A stretch of 64,000 nt of DNA from Capsicum annuum. Taxonomy: Eukaryota > Streptophyta > Magnoliopsida > Solanales > Solanaceae. The stretch covers positions 50,500 through 114,499 of the forward strand of contig NW_025851300.1 of the NCBI RefSeq assembly GCF_002878395.1. Direction: 5' to 3'. The translations under genes were made by a program, and so were the position numbers. This document shows, one piece after another, positions 13,301 to 25,300 of the stretch. A model generated the notes under the pieces. That model was given only the letters and a program-made list of their open reading frames with translations. It made no database searches and was not told where the DNA came from. Position 1 is the first letter of the stretch. Every line of letters begins with the position of its first letter.

Positions 13301-16300
13301 TGAGCTAGATATCGATTCTATAACCAACTAGAGACAGTTAAAAGAGGTGTTCCTAGAATGGTACTTTCCACCCTTCAGAAGGGTACAGCTGAGGGAAGAA
13401 ATCAGTAACTTTAAATAACTCCCAACTGAAGCATTGCATAAAACCTGGGAGAGATTTAAGAAAAATCTTGCACAATGTCCAAACCACAACATGACGGACT
13501 TCCACTTGAAGGAGACTTTTTATAGAGCTTTCAACTCTGTGACAAATCAAATTGTAGACAATGCCGCTGGTGGTTCTTTTGTTGATCTCTCCTTTCAAGA
13601 TACTGCAGATATGCTGAATAGAATGGCCAAACAGAGTCGGGCTTGGTACACCAAGGATTCTATGGTGACAAGCTCTACTATTCCTGTAGGAATAAATGCT
13701 GAACAACACAGGAGAAATAAGGAGATGGATCAAGATATGGCCCACCCAAAGACTCAGGTGGACCTGCTCACCAAGCACTTACTATTGAGAAAAATAAAGA
13801 AAGTAAAGGATGTGATTTCTCAGGACCGTGTTGATGTGGAGCTTGAAGAAGAGGCTAATTATGTTAATAATCAGGGGATTTTTTGAGGCAATAGCCAAGG
13901 GAACCAAGGTCGGAACTTTTATGACAAGCCTAGATACAGAGATAGGGAGTAGAGAAACTGGAGAAGCAGTAATGACAGGAGTGGGCTATATACTTTTCCT
14001 GAAAACTAGGAGGCTGCTGTAACTAGCTCGGGGAAGATATCTATGGAGGGTATGATGGAAAAACTATTGAACGGAGTTGAGGCTATCAACTCAGGGGTAC
14101 TTACTTTGAAAAAGTGAATTTTCTACTCTGAATCAGTTAGTTAGTTCACACTCAACTTCTATCAATCAGTTGGAGCAACAGATGAACTAACTTTTTGTAA
14201 CACTGAACCAGGGAATAAGTGGAAACCTACCTAGTAAAACGGTTTAGAGTCAGTAGACTAATGAAGCATGTCTGGCCCTTCTGTGGGCAAGTCTATAAAT
14301 AGTGAGGTAGTTGTGGATGAACCAGAAGAAAACAACCCAGTAGAGTCTGAGAAGCTGGATAGCTCTATTGATATATTAGAGAAGGTGAAGGAGAAAGAAG
14401 AGGAAGTGGTGTTGAAAACCATCCCAAGACTACCAACTTCCTTTCCTCAATGATTGAGGAAGAATGTCGATGGTGCCAAATTCAGCAAGTTCATGGCAAT
14501 ACTCAAGCAATTGGCAATAAATGTGCCTTTGATTGAGGCACTTGAGCAAATGCAAGGATATGTAAAATTCATGAAGGACCTTGTTACCAAGAAATGAGCA
14601 GTGACTTGTGAATTGGAGGAAGACCTCCACCTTTGCAGTGCTATTTCTATAAGGACCTTAATACAAAAGAAGCCGAATCTAGGTGCAATCACTATTCCTT
14701 GCACAATTAGAACTATAGGGTTCACTGAAGCGCTGTGTGATATGGGAGCAAGCGTTAATTTGATGCCATTGACTATTTATAAAAAGTTGGGTCAAGGGAA
14801 TCCCACACCCACCAACATGAGACTGGTGATGGCGAACAGGTCAGTAAAGCGTCCTATTGGCATTTTGTATGATGTGTTGGTAAAGGTTTCAAATTTCATA
14901 TTCCCTGCAAACTTTGTCATTCTGGACTGCGAGGTGGACTTCAAGCTGCCCACAATCTCGGGTCAACCTTTTCTCGTAACCGGAAGTATGTTGATCGATT
15001 TGAGAGTAAATGAACTCTTACTCAGGGTAAACGATGAAGCGGTACAATTTGATGTAGGCAAATAAATGAAACAACATTAGGAAATGAGTGTGTTCTCAGT
15101 AGTTGATGTGTATTTTGAGGACGAACAGGATATGCCCAGAACTGAACAACTTATTATTGAACCTTTGGCCGTGGTCATGATGAACTATGATAGTGAAGGT
15201 ATGGAAGAGTATGAAGAGACAGTTTGTGCCTTGACTGGCATGGGTTCATACCCTTATGCTCCTAAAAAGCTGGACCTTGACCTTGTTAATCGACCAATAC
15301 CACCAGCCAAGCCATCTATTGAAGAACCCCCAGTGTTGGAGTTGAAGGAGCTTTCTAGCACTTACGATATGTGTTTCTGGGTAAAGGAAACACGCTACCT
15401 GTTATTGTTGCAGCTGATTTGAAAGTACAACAGGTAAAGGCACTTATTTCAGGACTTCAGAAGCACAAAAGAGTAATCGAATAGACCATCACAGATATTA
15501 TGGATATTCCCTTAGCATCTACACACATAAAATTCAACTTGAGAAAGATTTTATTCCAACCATAGAGCATCAGCGCTGTCTTAACCCACCAATCTAAGAG
15601 GTGGTTAAGAAAGAGATTATTAAGTGGTTAGATACGAGAGTGGTTTACCCTATTTTTGATAGCAAGTGGGTGAGTCCAGTTCAATGCGTGCCTAAAAAAG
15701 GAGGTATGATGGTGGTTACTAATGAAAAGAATGAGTTCATTCCACTTAGGCTAGTAACTGGGTGGAGACCACTTCCCAATGCCTTTTATGGACCAAATTC
15801 TTGATCGATTAGCCGGTGGGGGTGGTATTGCTTCTTGGATGGTTATTCTGGATATAACCAAATCTGCATTACTCCTGAAGATTATGAGAAGATGATATTC
15901 ACATGCCCATATGGCACCTTTGCATTTAAAAGGATATCATTTGGGCTATGCAATACACCCGCCACTTTTCAACGGTGCATGATGTCTATCTTCTCTGACA
16001 TGGTAGAAGACACCATAGAGGTGTTTATGGATAATTTCTCTATGGTGGGTTATTCATTTGAAATGTGTCTGGAGAATCTGAATGTAGCCTTGCAAAGATG
16101 TGTTGAATTTAACCTAGTGCTTAACTAGGAAAAATGTCATTTCATGGTAAAGGAGAGTATCGTTCTTGGACACAAAATTTTCAAAAAAGGGATTGAAGTT
16201 GATCGAGTAAATGTGGAAGTTATCGAGAAATTACCGCCTCCCATTTTTGTGAAGGGAGTGCGTAGTTTTCTTGGTTATGTAGGCTTTTATCGGAGGTTCA

Positions 16301-19300
16301 TAAAAGATTTCTCAAAAGTTGTAAATCTACTTTGCAAACTTTTGGATATGGAAGTGAAATTTTTCTTCGATGATGAGAACTTGAAGGCATTTGAGTTCCT
16401 TAAAAGGAAGCTGATTGAGGCCCCTATTATTATCGCACCTGACTAGGATAAACTATTTGAAATAATGTGTGATGGAAGTGGTGTTGCCCTAGGAGCTGTA
16501 TTGGGACAAAAGAGGGATAAGTTTTTTTATCTGATATATTACGCCAGCAAAGCACTGAATGAAGCTCAAAAGAATTACACAGTAACTGAACAGGAACTAC
16601 TGGTTGTGGTGTATGCTTTCGAGAAATTCAAAGCTTATCTGCTTGGGACCAAAGTGGTGGTCCACAATGACCATGATGCCTTGAGATATTTGATAACTAA
16701 GAAGAATGCAAAACCAAGGCTTATTAGATGGGTGTTGCTGCTGCAAGAATTTGATTTCGGGGTCAAAGATAGAAAAGGTTACAAAAACCAGGTTGTTGAT
16801 TATCTGTCTAGAATGGAAGGTGAATAGAAAGCTAGTGATGAAACAAACATAACTGACGCATTTCTTGATGAGGAAATCCTAGCAACTTCTGTGAAAACAT
16901 TGCCCTGGTACGTGGATTATGCAAACTACATCGTGAGTGAGGTCATACCAGAAAATCTTTCTTTCCACCAAAGGAAGAAATTCTTGCATGATGTAACACA
17001 CTACTTCTGGGATGAGCCTTATCTTTTTTGGCGATGTGAAGACAATATCATACGGAGATGCGTGCTGGAAGTAAACGTATTGTGCATACTTAAAGCATGT
17101 CATGCTTTCCCAGTTGGGGGTCACCATGCGGGTGACTGAACGGCCAAGAAGGTGTTGTAGAGTGCCTATTATTGGCCAATATTGTTTAACGATGCCTATG
17201 AGTTTGTACAAAATTATGACCAATGTCAGAGGCAAGGGTCATTCTCGAAAAGACATGAGATGCCCTTGACTAAGATGCTTGAAGTAGAATTATTTAATAT
17301 CTGGGGTATTGACTTCATGGGTCCATTTGTAAGCTCGTATGGGATAAAGTATATTCTGGTTGCTGTTGACTATGTCTCTAAGTGGGTCGAGGCTGTGGAT
17401 TTGGATGACAACGAAGGAAAGAGGGTTGTTGCTTTTCTCAAAAAGAACATCTTCTCTCACTTTAGAGTACCACGTACTATCATAAACGATGGAGGATCTC
17501 ACTTTTGCAATAAATTATTTGGAGTAGCTTTGGCAAAATATGGAGTGAAACAACACAGAGTGGCTACTCCGTACCACCCATAAACTAGTGGGCAAGTGGA
17601 GGTGTCGAATTGTGAAGTTAAAGCTATCCTAGCCAAAACAGTGAATGCTAGCCGAAAAGACTTGTCTCGAAAGCTTGATGATGCCTTGTGGGTAGACCGA
17701 ACTACTTTCAAGACACCCATTGGCATGTCACCATTTCAGCTGGTCTATGGAAAAGCTTGCCACCTGCCAATAGAACTGGAACACAAGGCTTTATGGGCGC
17801 TCAAAAGGTTGAATTTGAATTGGAAGAAAGCAGCAGAGATGAGACTAGGGGAACTAAATGAGATGGATGAATTCTGTCTCGGGGCATATGAACGAGCAGA
17901 TCTGTACAAAGAAAAGATAAAAAAGTACCATGATTGGAGAATAGAGAAATGAGAATTCAAACTGGGGGATTTGGTGCTTCTGTTTAATTTCAGACTCAAA
18001 TTGTTCCCAGAGAAGTTGAAATCTAAGTGGTCAGGTCTTTTTAAGTTTAGTCAAGTCCATACGTCGGGGGTAATGGAACTTGAAAATGAAAATGGAAGCA
18101 CATTTAAGGTAAATGGGCAATGGGTGAAGCTTTACATTTGCCCAAAAAAATCAGTGAAAAGCATTACCATTATCTTTCTCGATGAAGTCTGAGGTAATCG
18201 AGATACCTGAGTCATGCTACAACGTTAAATCAAGCGCTGCATGGGAGGCAACCCATGATCCCAGAGACCAACCCAGTCCAGGTATATTCTAACTCTTAGT
18301 TTAACTTTCCTTTAATTCTAAGTTGAGGATGGAGGGTAGTCTACAGTTGAAACTTAGCTTTGGGCAACTATGAGAACTACAAGCACAAAAAGGCAGTGAA
18401 ATGTCCTTGCTCGACTTTTAAACACTCTTCGAATGTCTTGTTAGATAAACTGTGTGGATTACATTTACTTATGACCATTGAGAATCTTGTTCTGGCATTA
18501 GTTATGGCTGGCTAATGATCATTACTACAAAAAAAAATTCATGAACTAGATAAGTGGTGGCTTGTGATATACTTGTGTACTAGGTGCATGTGAGCTATTA
18601 CTTATTTTCCTCTATATGCTAAAGCCAGAACTTGCCTGGTTGGTCTTGCCATGGTCTGAGGATAGGAGTTAGGAAAGGATCATAGGTCTTCATTGATTAA
18701 CCCATTTTTAGCCTAAAATATCCTTTCCTGTATACATGACACCCCTTGATCCCTGTTTAGAGACTAAATTGACCCTTTCTTTCGTATGACACCTATCACC
18801 TTCCCATGTATACCATAATGAACCTATTTATCCCTGGCCTTCCTTAGATACTGAGCACCTTGATCTAGGCAAATAGCCTAAGTTGAGGATGGCTATCATA
18901 GGGGTGCGTGGTGTAAAATGAGTGTGAAAAAGGGTGGATATTCAAAAAAAAGGCAGCACCCAACATGAAAATAAGGACAGTATCTAAGGACCTTGAATAT
19001 CATACCAGCCCCAAACCATTCTACAATCCTAAAAGAAGTCCTATAGTGATTCTAGCTGACCTATCTGAGGATTTTGGTAATGAAAATAAGGACAAGCCTA
19101 TGGTACTTGGCATACACTAACTGGAACTTCCTTTTGAGCGTGAGAGTCTTGTGATGAACCCCATATTTGCATTGTTGGATTCCTTATATGAGAGGAGGGA
19201 AATTTCTTTATTGTGAGGGCACACTGGTATCATTGCTAGCTACTTACTTATTTAAATAGTGTGACATTGATATGTGAATGGTTATTTTGGCTAAGATTAA

Positions 19301-22300
19301 TGTTGCCGCTTGATTCCTTTGTATTACAGTATTGTTTTCAATAATATGCGCAGTTGGTATTAGTTTGTTTGGCATTGAAAGGATAACTTTTTGTCGAGCT
19401 TAAATGAAAAATTGGCTGTTGAATGTGCTATGTGTTCCCTTAGTTGGATTAAGTTGCTTGAGGACAGGCAATTATTTTAAGTTGAGGGTGTTGATGTGTA
19501 CGCAATTGTGAACACATTTGAGGCCTTTAACCTAGAATAATTGTGAGTCCTTAAGCAACTTTTGTCATTTTTTGATGTGTTTATGTTAATTTTATAGATT
19601 AAGTTAACGGGATAGAGAACCAACAAGAATGGAGGCAAAAAAGTCGACATCTGAAGAAATCTGAAGAAAGGCGTGGCTGACGACATTTGTGAAAAGGCAT
19701 CATCCCTGTGATAGACTATCACAGTTGCCGTCAAACGTAACCAGGGAGTTGGCATTAAGTGAATGCTGTGACGACATATACTGATAAGACGTCAAAAGTG
19801 TGACAAGCCATCAGAATCATTGTCAACCTTAGGCAGAAATTACCAAAATGGAGAAGCTAACGACATTCATGACACGTTATCAGGATCCTGATAATCCGTC
19901 ACTTCATCGTTAACCTTAGGCAGAAAAAGCTGAATTTGCAGAGAAGCTGATGACGTTCATGATAGGCCATCAAAATCATGATAGGCCATCACAATAGCCA
20001 TCATCTATTTCGAAGAAAATCTAAAACTTTAATTTTATTTCCTTATTTAGGGTTAACTATTTAAAGCCTTATTTTAGGTTTTTTCTATTATCCATCAATT
20101 AATTGACATATCCTACAACATACGACTTTTTCTTCTCTCTCTCTCTCGAACACAAATATTTTGGTGGTTTGCCTTGTGATTCAATTAAAAAAAAAACTTT
20201 GATTTTCTTTATTATTGTAAGTTAATCCTTTTAATTATGAATTCAACTTGTGTTCTTATTTCCTACATCATGAGTAGATAAACACTCTTAACCTGGGTTA
20301 TGGAATCTAGGGTTAGGTCATGATAAGGTGTTGATTAATTACTCAAGGTTTAATAGGTGTTAGGATTTCTTGGTAATTTTGATATTCTAACTTATGTCTG
20401 TTGGTTGCAAAAAATAGGCGTACCTACTTTGGTTTGCATGAGAAAGAAATCATAAACAGGAGGAAGTGAATTATCGACAGGGACTCAGAAAGGATTCATT
20501 TAATAATCAGCGTTGTAACAAGGTTGATTAATCTGATGTAAAATCTGGGCAGTGAGTTGCGATTCCCAAAGTCCGAGAGGATTAGGAAATTAGATTCTTG
20601 AATAGTTCTAGGGACATTAGAGCATACTATCGATAGAGATAGCTTGTCATCCTAACCACCGTGAGAACCTTGAGTTATTTGTAGCATCTGTCATATACCA
20701 TAAACCCTAGTTAACATAATCCCGGTTATTTCATAAAATATTGATTACAAATATTAATCTCAAAGTAACTAACAATTGTCTGAGAAATTTAAACCCCTAT
20801 TTCAGGAAATAGTAAACTACCAGTGAATTATTTCATAAACAACTTGAGTTCACACCCTATTCTCTATGGGATTCGACCCCAACCTAGTTGGGTTTTATAT
20901 TGACAACGATCGCTTATACCCATTCAAGAGTGTAGTTTGAGCATTATCAAGGATCAAATATGAAAATAGAGAAGAACAACACTTGAGAATTAACAGCTCT
21001 TCCCAGAAGTCATCAGATAATTGAATTCAAACTAGTATACAATAAAAGAATATAATCATGGAGAGGTAAGCAATACAAGGCAAGAATCATAGCTAAAGGC
21101 TACAAACAAATAAATGACACTGACTATGAAAAGGTTCATGCACATATTACTGTCATAGAGATGATATGTTTGATGGTCCCTTTAGGGGCATAAATAATTT
21201 AAAAAATTCATCAACTACGTATCAAGTCAGCATTCTTGAATAGGTATCTTGAAGTGGAAGTATTTGTTGAGAAATTATTGGGATTTATAGTAAAAAATTA
21301 TGAAGATAAATTTCTAAAGCTGAAGAAAACTTTACATGAATCAAAGCAACCTCCATAGAAATAAAATAGTTGCATTGACAAGTCTTTTCAAGACAATGAA
21401 TTTATTCATTATCTCTATAAATATATATATTTTACATTAAAGCTCATATCAATAAAAATATTTTCACTAATTGTCTTTATGTTGATGATTTTAACTAACA
21501 GATAATAATCTAAGTTCGTTTGATGCCTTCAAGAAATTTATATTCCTTGAGTTTGAGATAATAGATATAAGGTTTATATCATATCACTTGAACCTAGAAA
21601 TGAAGTAACTAAAAGAAGGCATCTTCTTCTCTCAAGAAATTTATACATAAATGATTTAAGTAAGTTCAACCTGCTAGATTGAAACTCAGTGAACACTCCA
21701 ATGAAGAGTGACACAAAATTATCAAACTTTGATGGTGGAGAAAGGGTAGACTTTACTTTATGAAAAAATATCGTGGAAAGTTTAAGGAACTTGACCTATA
21801 CGAGATCAGATATATTATTTACAGTTGTAGTAGGAAGTTGCTTTATGTAATGGAAAAATTACACATTATAGATAAAATAATTTAATAATTACAGGGTATG
21901 GTTAATGTTTTAAAAAATTATAATTCATAGTTAATAATTTTTAATAATTACATGGTATGGTTAATGTATATATCAAATGCAAGTAAGACTTTCTCTCTCA
22001 AAATTAATTTTTTGTTTTATCTTTTAGCTGATTGGAGTGCTTAGCGATAATAGGTCATTCTTTTATTGGACGTTTAAGCGGCAGTATGTATTCCTCCTAA
22101 TTCAACAGATCTCAAAGTTAATTCTAACATATATCAAAGAATATTTTTCTTTCTGTTTCTTCTTCCAAATTTTCTGATATTTTGTGTTTTTCCCTATACA
22201 TCTGCTATATTTTTTCATAGAAGATTTTCTTAATTCAACTAAATTGTTATCAATTATATATTCTGTGTCAATTATATATGTGTATATGTATAAGTTATAT

Positions 22301-25300
22301 ATTAATTGTATATATGATGTAATTGTATAAGTAGTATATGTATAAGTCATACATGTCAATTGTATATGTCAATTATATATGTCATATATGTATAAGTTGT
22401 TAATTGTATATGTTCATCCAATTTCTCTTTTTCAATTGTATATCTGAATGTTTGTATATTATCATAGTATATATTAAATAACTATATGTATATATATATA
22501 TATTGCAGAATATATACTGAGTATGTACATATACATTTCGCATAGTATATATACAAATATACAAATTATTTTTTTAATTCAATCGTTATTTTCTTAATAC
22601 AACTAAATTGTTATCAATTGTATATTATGTGTTAGTTATATATTAATATATGTATAAGTTGTATATTAATTACATATACGATATAATTGTATAAGTCATA
22701 TATGTATAAGTAAATTGTATAAGTCGTATGTGTATATGTCATTTATGTCAATTGTATATGTCAACTATATAAGTCATATATGTATAAGTTGTTAATTGTA
22801 TATGTACATCTAATTTCTCCTTTTTCAATTGTATATCTGAATGTTTGTATATTATCATAGTGTATATTAAATAACTATATATTTGTATATATATACATTT
22901 GCAGAATGTATATTGAGTGTGTACATATACATTTTGCACATTGTATATACAATATACGATTCTTGAAATTATAAAGAATAAAAGAATGAGAAAGAGTAGG
23001 GGAGCGAGATAGAGGGATGAGAATGGAGGAAAGAGGAAGAGATGGGAGAGAAAAGGAGGAGAGAGGTGACAAAGAGAGAGAGAAAGGGAGGAATTTAAGG
23101 TATATCTATATTTTGTAATTATGTAAACTTTAGCCATGCCTTGTAATTATGGACGGCAAAGTAACTCGGTGGACCCTTGTACTTTGGCCGATTTGTAAAG
23201 TGGATACTTCTACTTATACATTTGCAATATGGACCCTTGAACTCAATAAAAATAAATATTTTGAACCCTTTTCCCATGTGTGTAACACACTTGCTGCCAC
23301 ATCAGCTTCCACGTAGATTCCACGTTATTTTTTAATTAAAGATAGAAAATATTTTATTTTAAGAAAAAAAACCTGCCCATCCCCCTTCCCCTCCTCCCCC
23401 TTCCCCCGCCCCACCCATTTCCCCTTCTATCATCTTACCTCCATTTTGAACATCCCGCTGCAATTAGCTAAAATCATACTCTCACCTCTTCAGTTTTTTT
23501 TTCTTTGATTTCTAAAATTATATTCTCCCACTGCAATTTGCAAATTTCTAGTTAGGTAGTAATTAGTATGATTGAAAATGACTAATTTCTCCCTCCGCCT
23601 ATTCTTTCTTCAAGTTATTCTTCATCTTATTGTTCCTTCCTTTGATATTCCATAAGAAAGGGAAAGTTCCAATTAAAGATGGTAAATTCTGAATATCATC
23701 AATATCTGCATAAATGGTTTTATCGCAATTGCTTAAGTTTGTCTTCTTAGTGTTACTCTCATTATTATGATTATTAGGGGTATAAGAACTGACATTTGTG
23801 GAGTAGAAGTTACAGAAAGGTTGATAAGGGCAGAAGAATCTGAAATATGAAGAAGAAGAAGAAGAAGAGAGAGAAAGAATAGTTGGGTCTTGGCGTGTAA
23901 AGGCGATTGATTCCTCCCCATCTTCATCGTTCTACATGTTCAACAAGGATTCCATTGTCATTTTCTACTTGTTGTTTTTGAGTTGTGGAAGTTATGTTGT
24001 TGTTATTTGAAACTTGAGTTTGGTGGAATTTGAGGGTTATAGGGTTTGAAGGATTGTTGTGGATTTTGAAGATTATGGGTGGGGAACAAGGAAGGATGTG
24101 ACATTGAAGTAGGGGGAACTGGTGGGGTGGGTGGGGGATAGGGTGGAGGAATAGGTAAAAGGTATGGTGCGGGGGTAGAGGAGAGGGGCTGGGGGTGGGG
24201 GACAGGGAAAGAAGGTGGGGAGAATGAGGCTGGTGTAGGGGGGGGGAGGTGGGGGGGGGAAGGGGGGGGGGGGGGGGGGGAGACTTTTTTAAAAAAAAAT
24301 TTAATTATTTTAATATAAAATTAAACAAAAAAATAACCCTCATTTACACCTCAGGCGTGTGCCTGCATGCGTTTCGTCCTACTCAGTCATTTTGATGCCA
24401 CATAGGCTTGGTCAATGGTCAAAGGGCTTAAAATATTCTATTTTTTTTGAGTTGAGGGATTCATATGACAAATGTATAAGTAGAAGTATCCACTTTACAA
24501 ATCGTCCCAAGTACAAGGGTCCACCGAGCTATTTCTCCATTATGGACTAAAAGCTACCTATATCTAATTTTTTGTCAAATGGAATCTCCTACCTTAACTT
24601 ACTTAGAGGTCATAGATGAATTCTTCATTTCCTAAAAGTTACTATAGACCTTGGGTTGTTCTATTGTTCTTTTAATGACTTTAACTTTCTGAGTTTTTGA
24701 TAGTGATTATGTGGGAGATATTGATGATAGAAAAACATATTTGGTATTGTATTTTTATTGGGTGATAGATTTATTTCTTAGAGTTCAAAGAAACAATTAC
24801 TTTATCAACTTGTGAAATTGAATAACTGGCAACAATATCATGTACATGTCATGCTATTTGGTTGGGAGGATTGATAAAAGATCTCAATCTACTACAAATT
24901 AATGGTACAATGATATGTGTCGATAAAAAATCTGCAAAAGAACTTGCTCAGTATTTAATGTACCATGATCGAAGCAAGCATATAGACATAAGACGACACT
25001 TCATCATAGAATGCCTTTTTAAAGAGGTAAATTTCAAGTATATGAAATCTCACAATCAATTTATGCATTTCTTTGCAATGCCTTTATAGTTAAATATTTT
25101 TAGAGATTAAGATCAAAACTTGAAATGAAAAAGAAAATTTTAAATTAAGAGAGAGATTTGAGGGATCACTAAAAGAAATTAAATAAAAAGAAAATAATTG
25201 GCAACAAGCGCAAAAGTCCATAACTTATTTTCATTTACAATTTTCAAGTGTTGTGGCAATCATTCCTCCCATAAATAAAAGCTTTGTTTTTTAAATTCAA

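Larger units (their letters stand above)
11366..20949 (+). mobile_element. Complete but inactive Athila-type LTR retrotransposon
   Basis: The element is 9,584 bp with LTRs of 1,461 and 1,458 bp, a perfect AGGAT duplication, a tRNA-Asp-type primer site, and gag, protease, reverse transcriptase, RNase H and integrase in that order. The primer site and the protein style fit the Athila branch of Ty3/gypsy. The two LTRs differ at roughly one base in ten in the first 120 bases, by eye, which implies an insertion some millions of years old. Many stops and several frameshifts make it non-autonomous. There is no envelope-like frame after integrase that I can recognise. Confidence 0.9.
23155..24538. 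mobile_element. Non-autonomous Mutator-like element, possible Pack-MULE
   Basis: The ends form long inverted repeats, with GGTGGACCCTTGTACTT and GATTTGTAAAGTGGATACTT present in both. The repeats run for roughly 200 bp before they diverge. The exact 9-bp flanking duplication is the Mutator hallmark. Inside the ends are a C-rich tract (about 23370-23425) and a G-rich tract (about 24110-24285). The centre (about 23430-24100) is less repetitive and may be captured host DNA. No transposase is encoded. Confidence 0.85.
21851..24577. mobile_element. Terminal-inverted-repeat element inside the copia remnant
   Basis: The left end (AAAAATTACACATTATAG, then AATTACAGGGTATGGTTAATG) pairs with the reverse complement of the right end (AAAAAATTAGATATAGG, then AATTACAAGGCATGGCTAAAG). 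Without the nested element it is about 1.33 kb, AT-rich and non-coding. Copia coding sequence stops at the left edge (...FM) and resumes with ESPT at the right. The target duplication is degenerate and could not be fixed, so the superfamily stays open. Confidence 0.65.

Noticed and set aside
13353..13778. 141-residue minus-strand frame
   Set aside because: It is the antisense shadow of the Athila gag region.
22748..23137. 129-residue minus-strand frame
   Set aside because: It comes from TATA-rich and GAGA-rich low-complexity DNA inside a TIR element.
24236..24283. Poly-G tract read as an assembly error only
   Set aside because: It lies in the arm of the Mutator-like element opposite a C-rich tract in the other arm, so some G run is real; only its exact length is doubtful.
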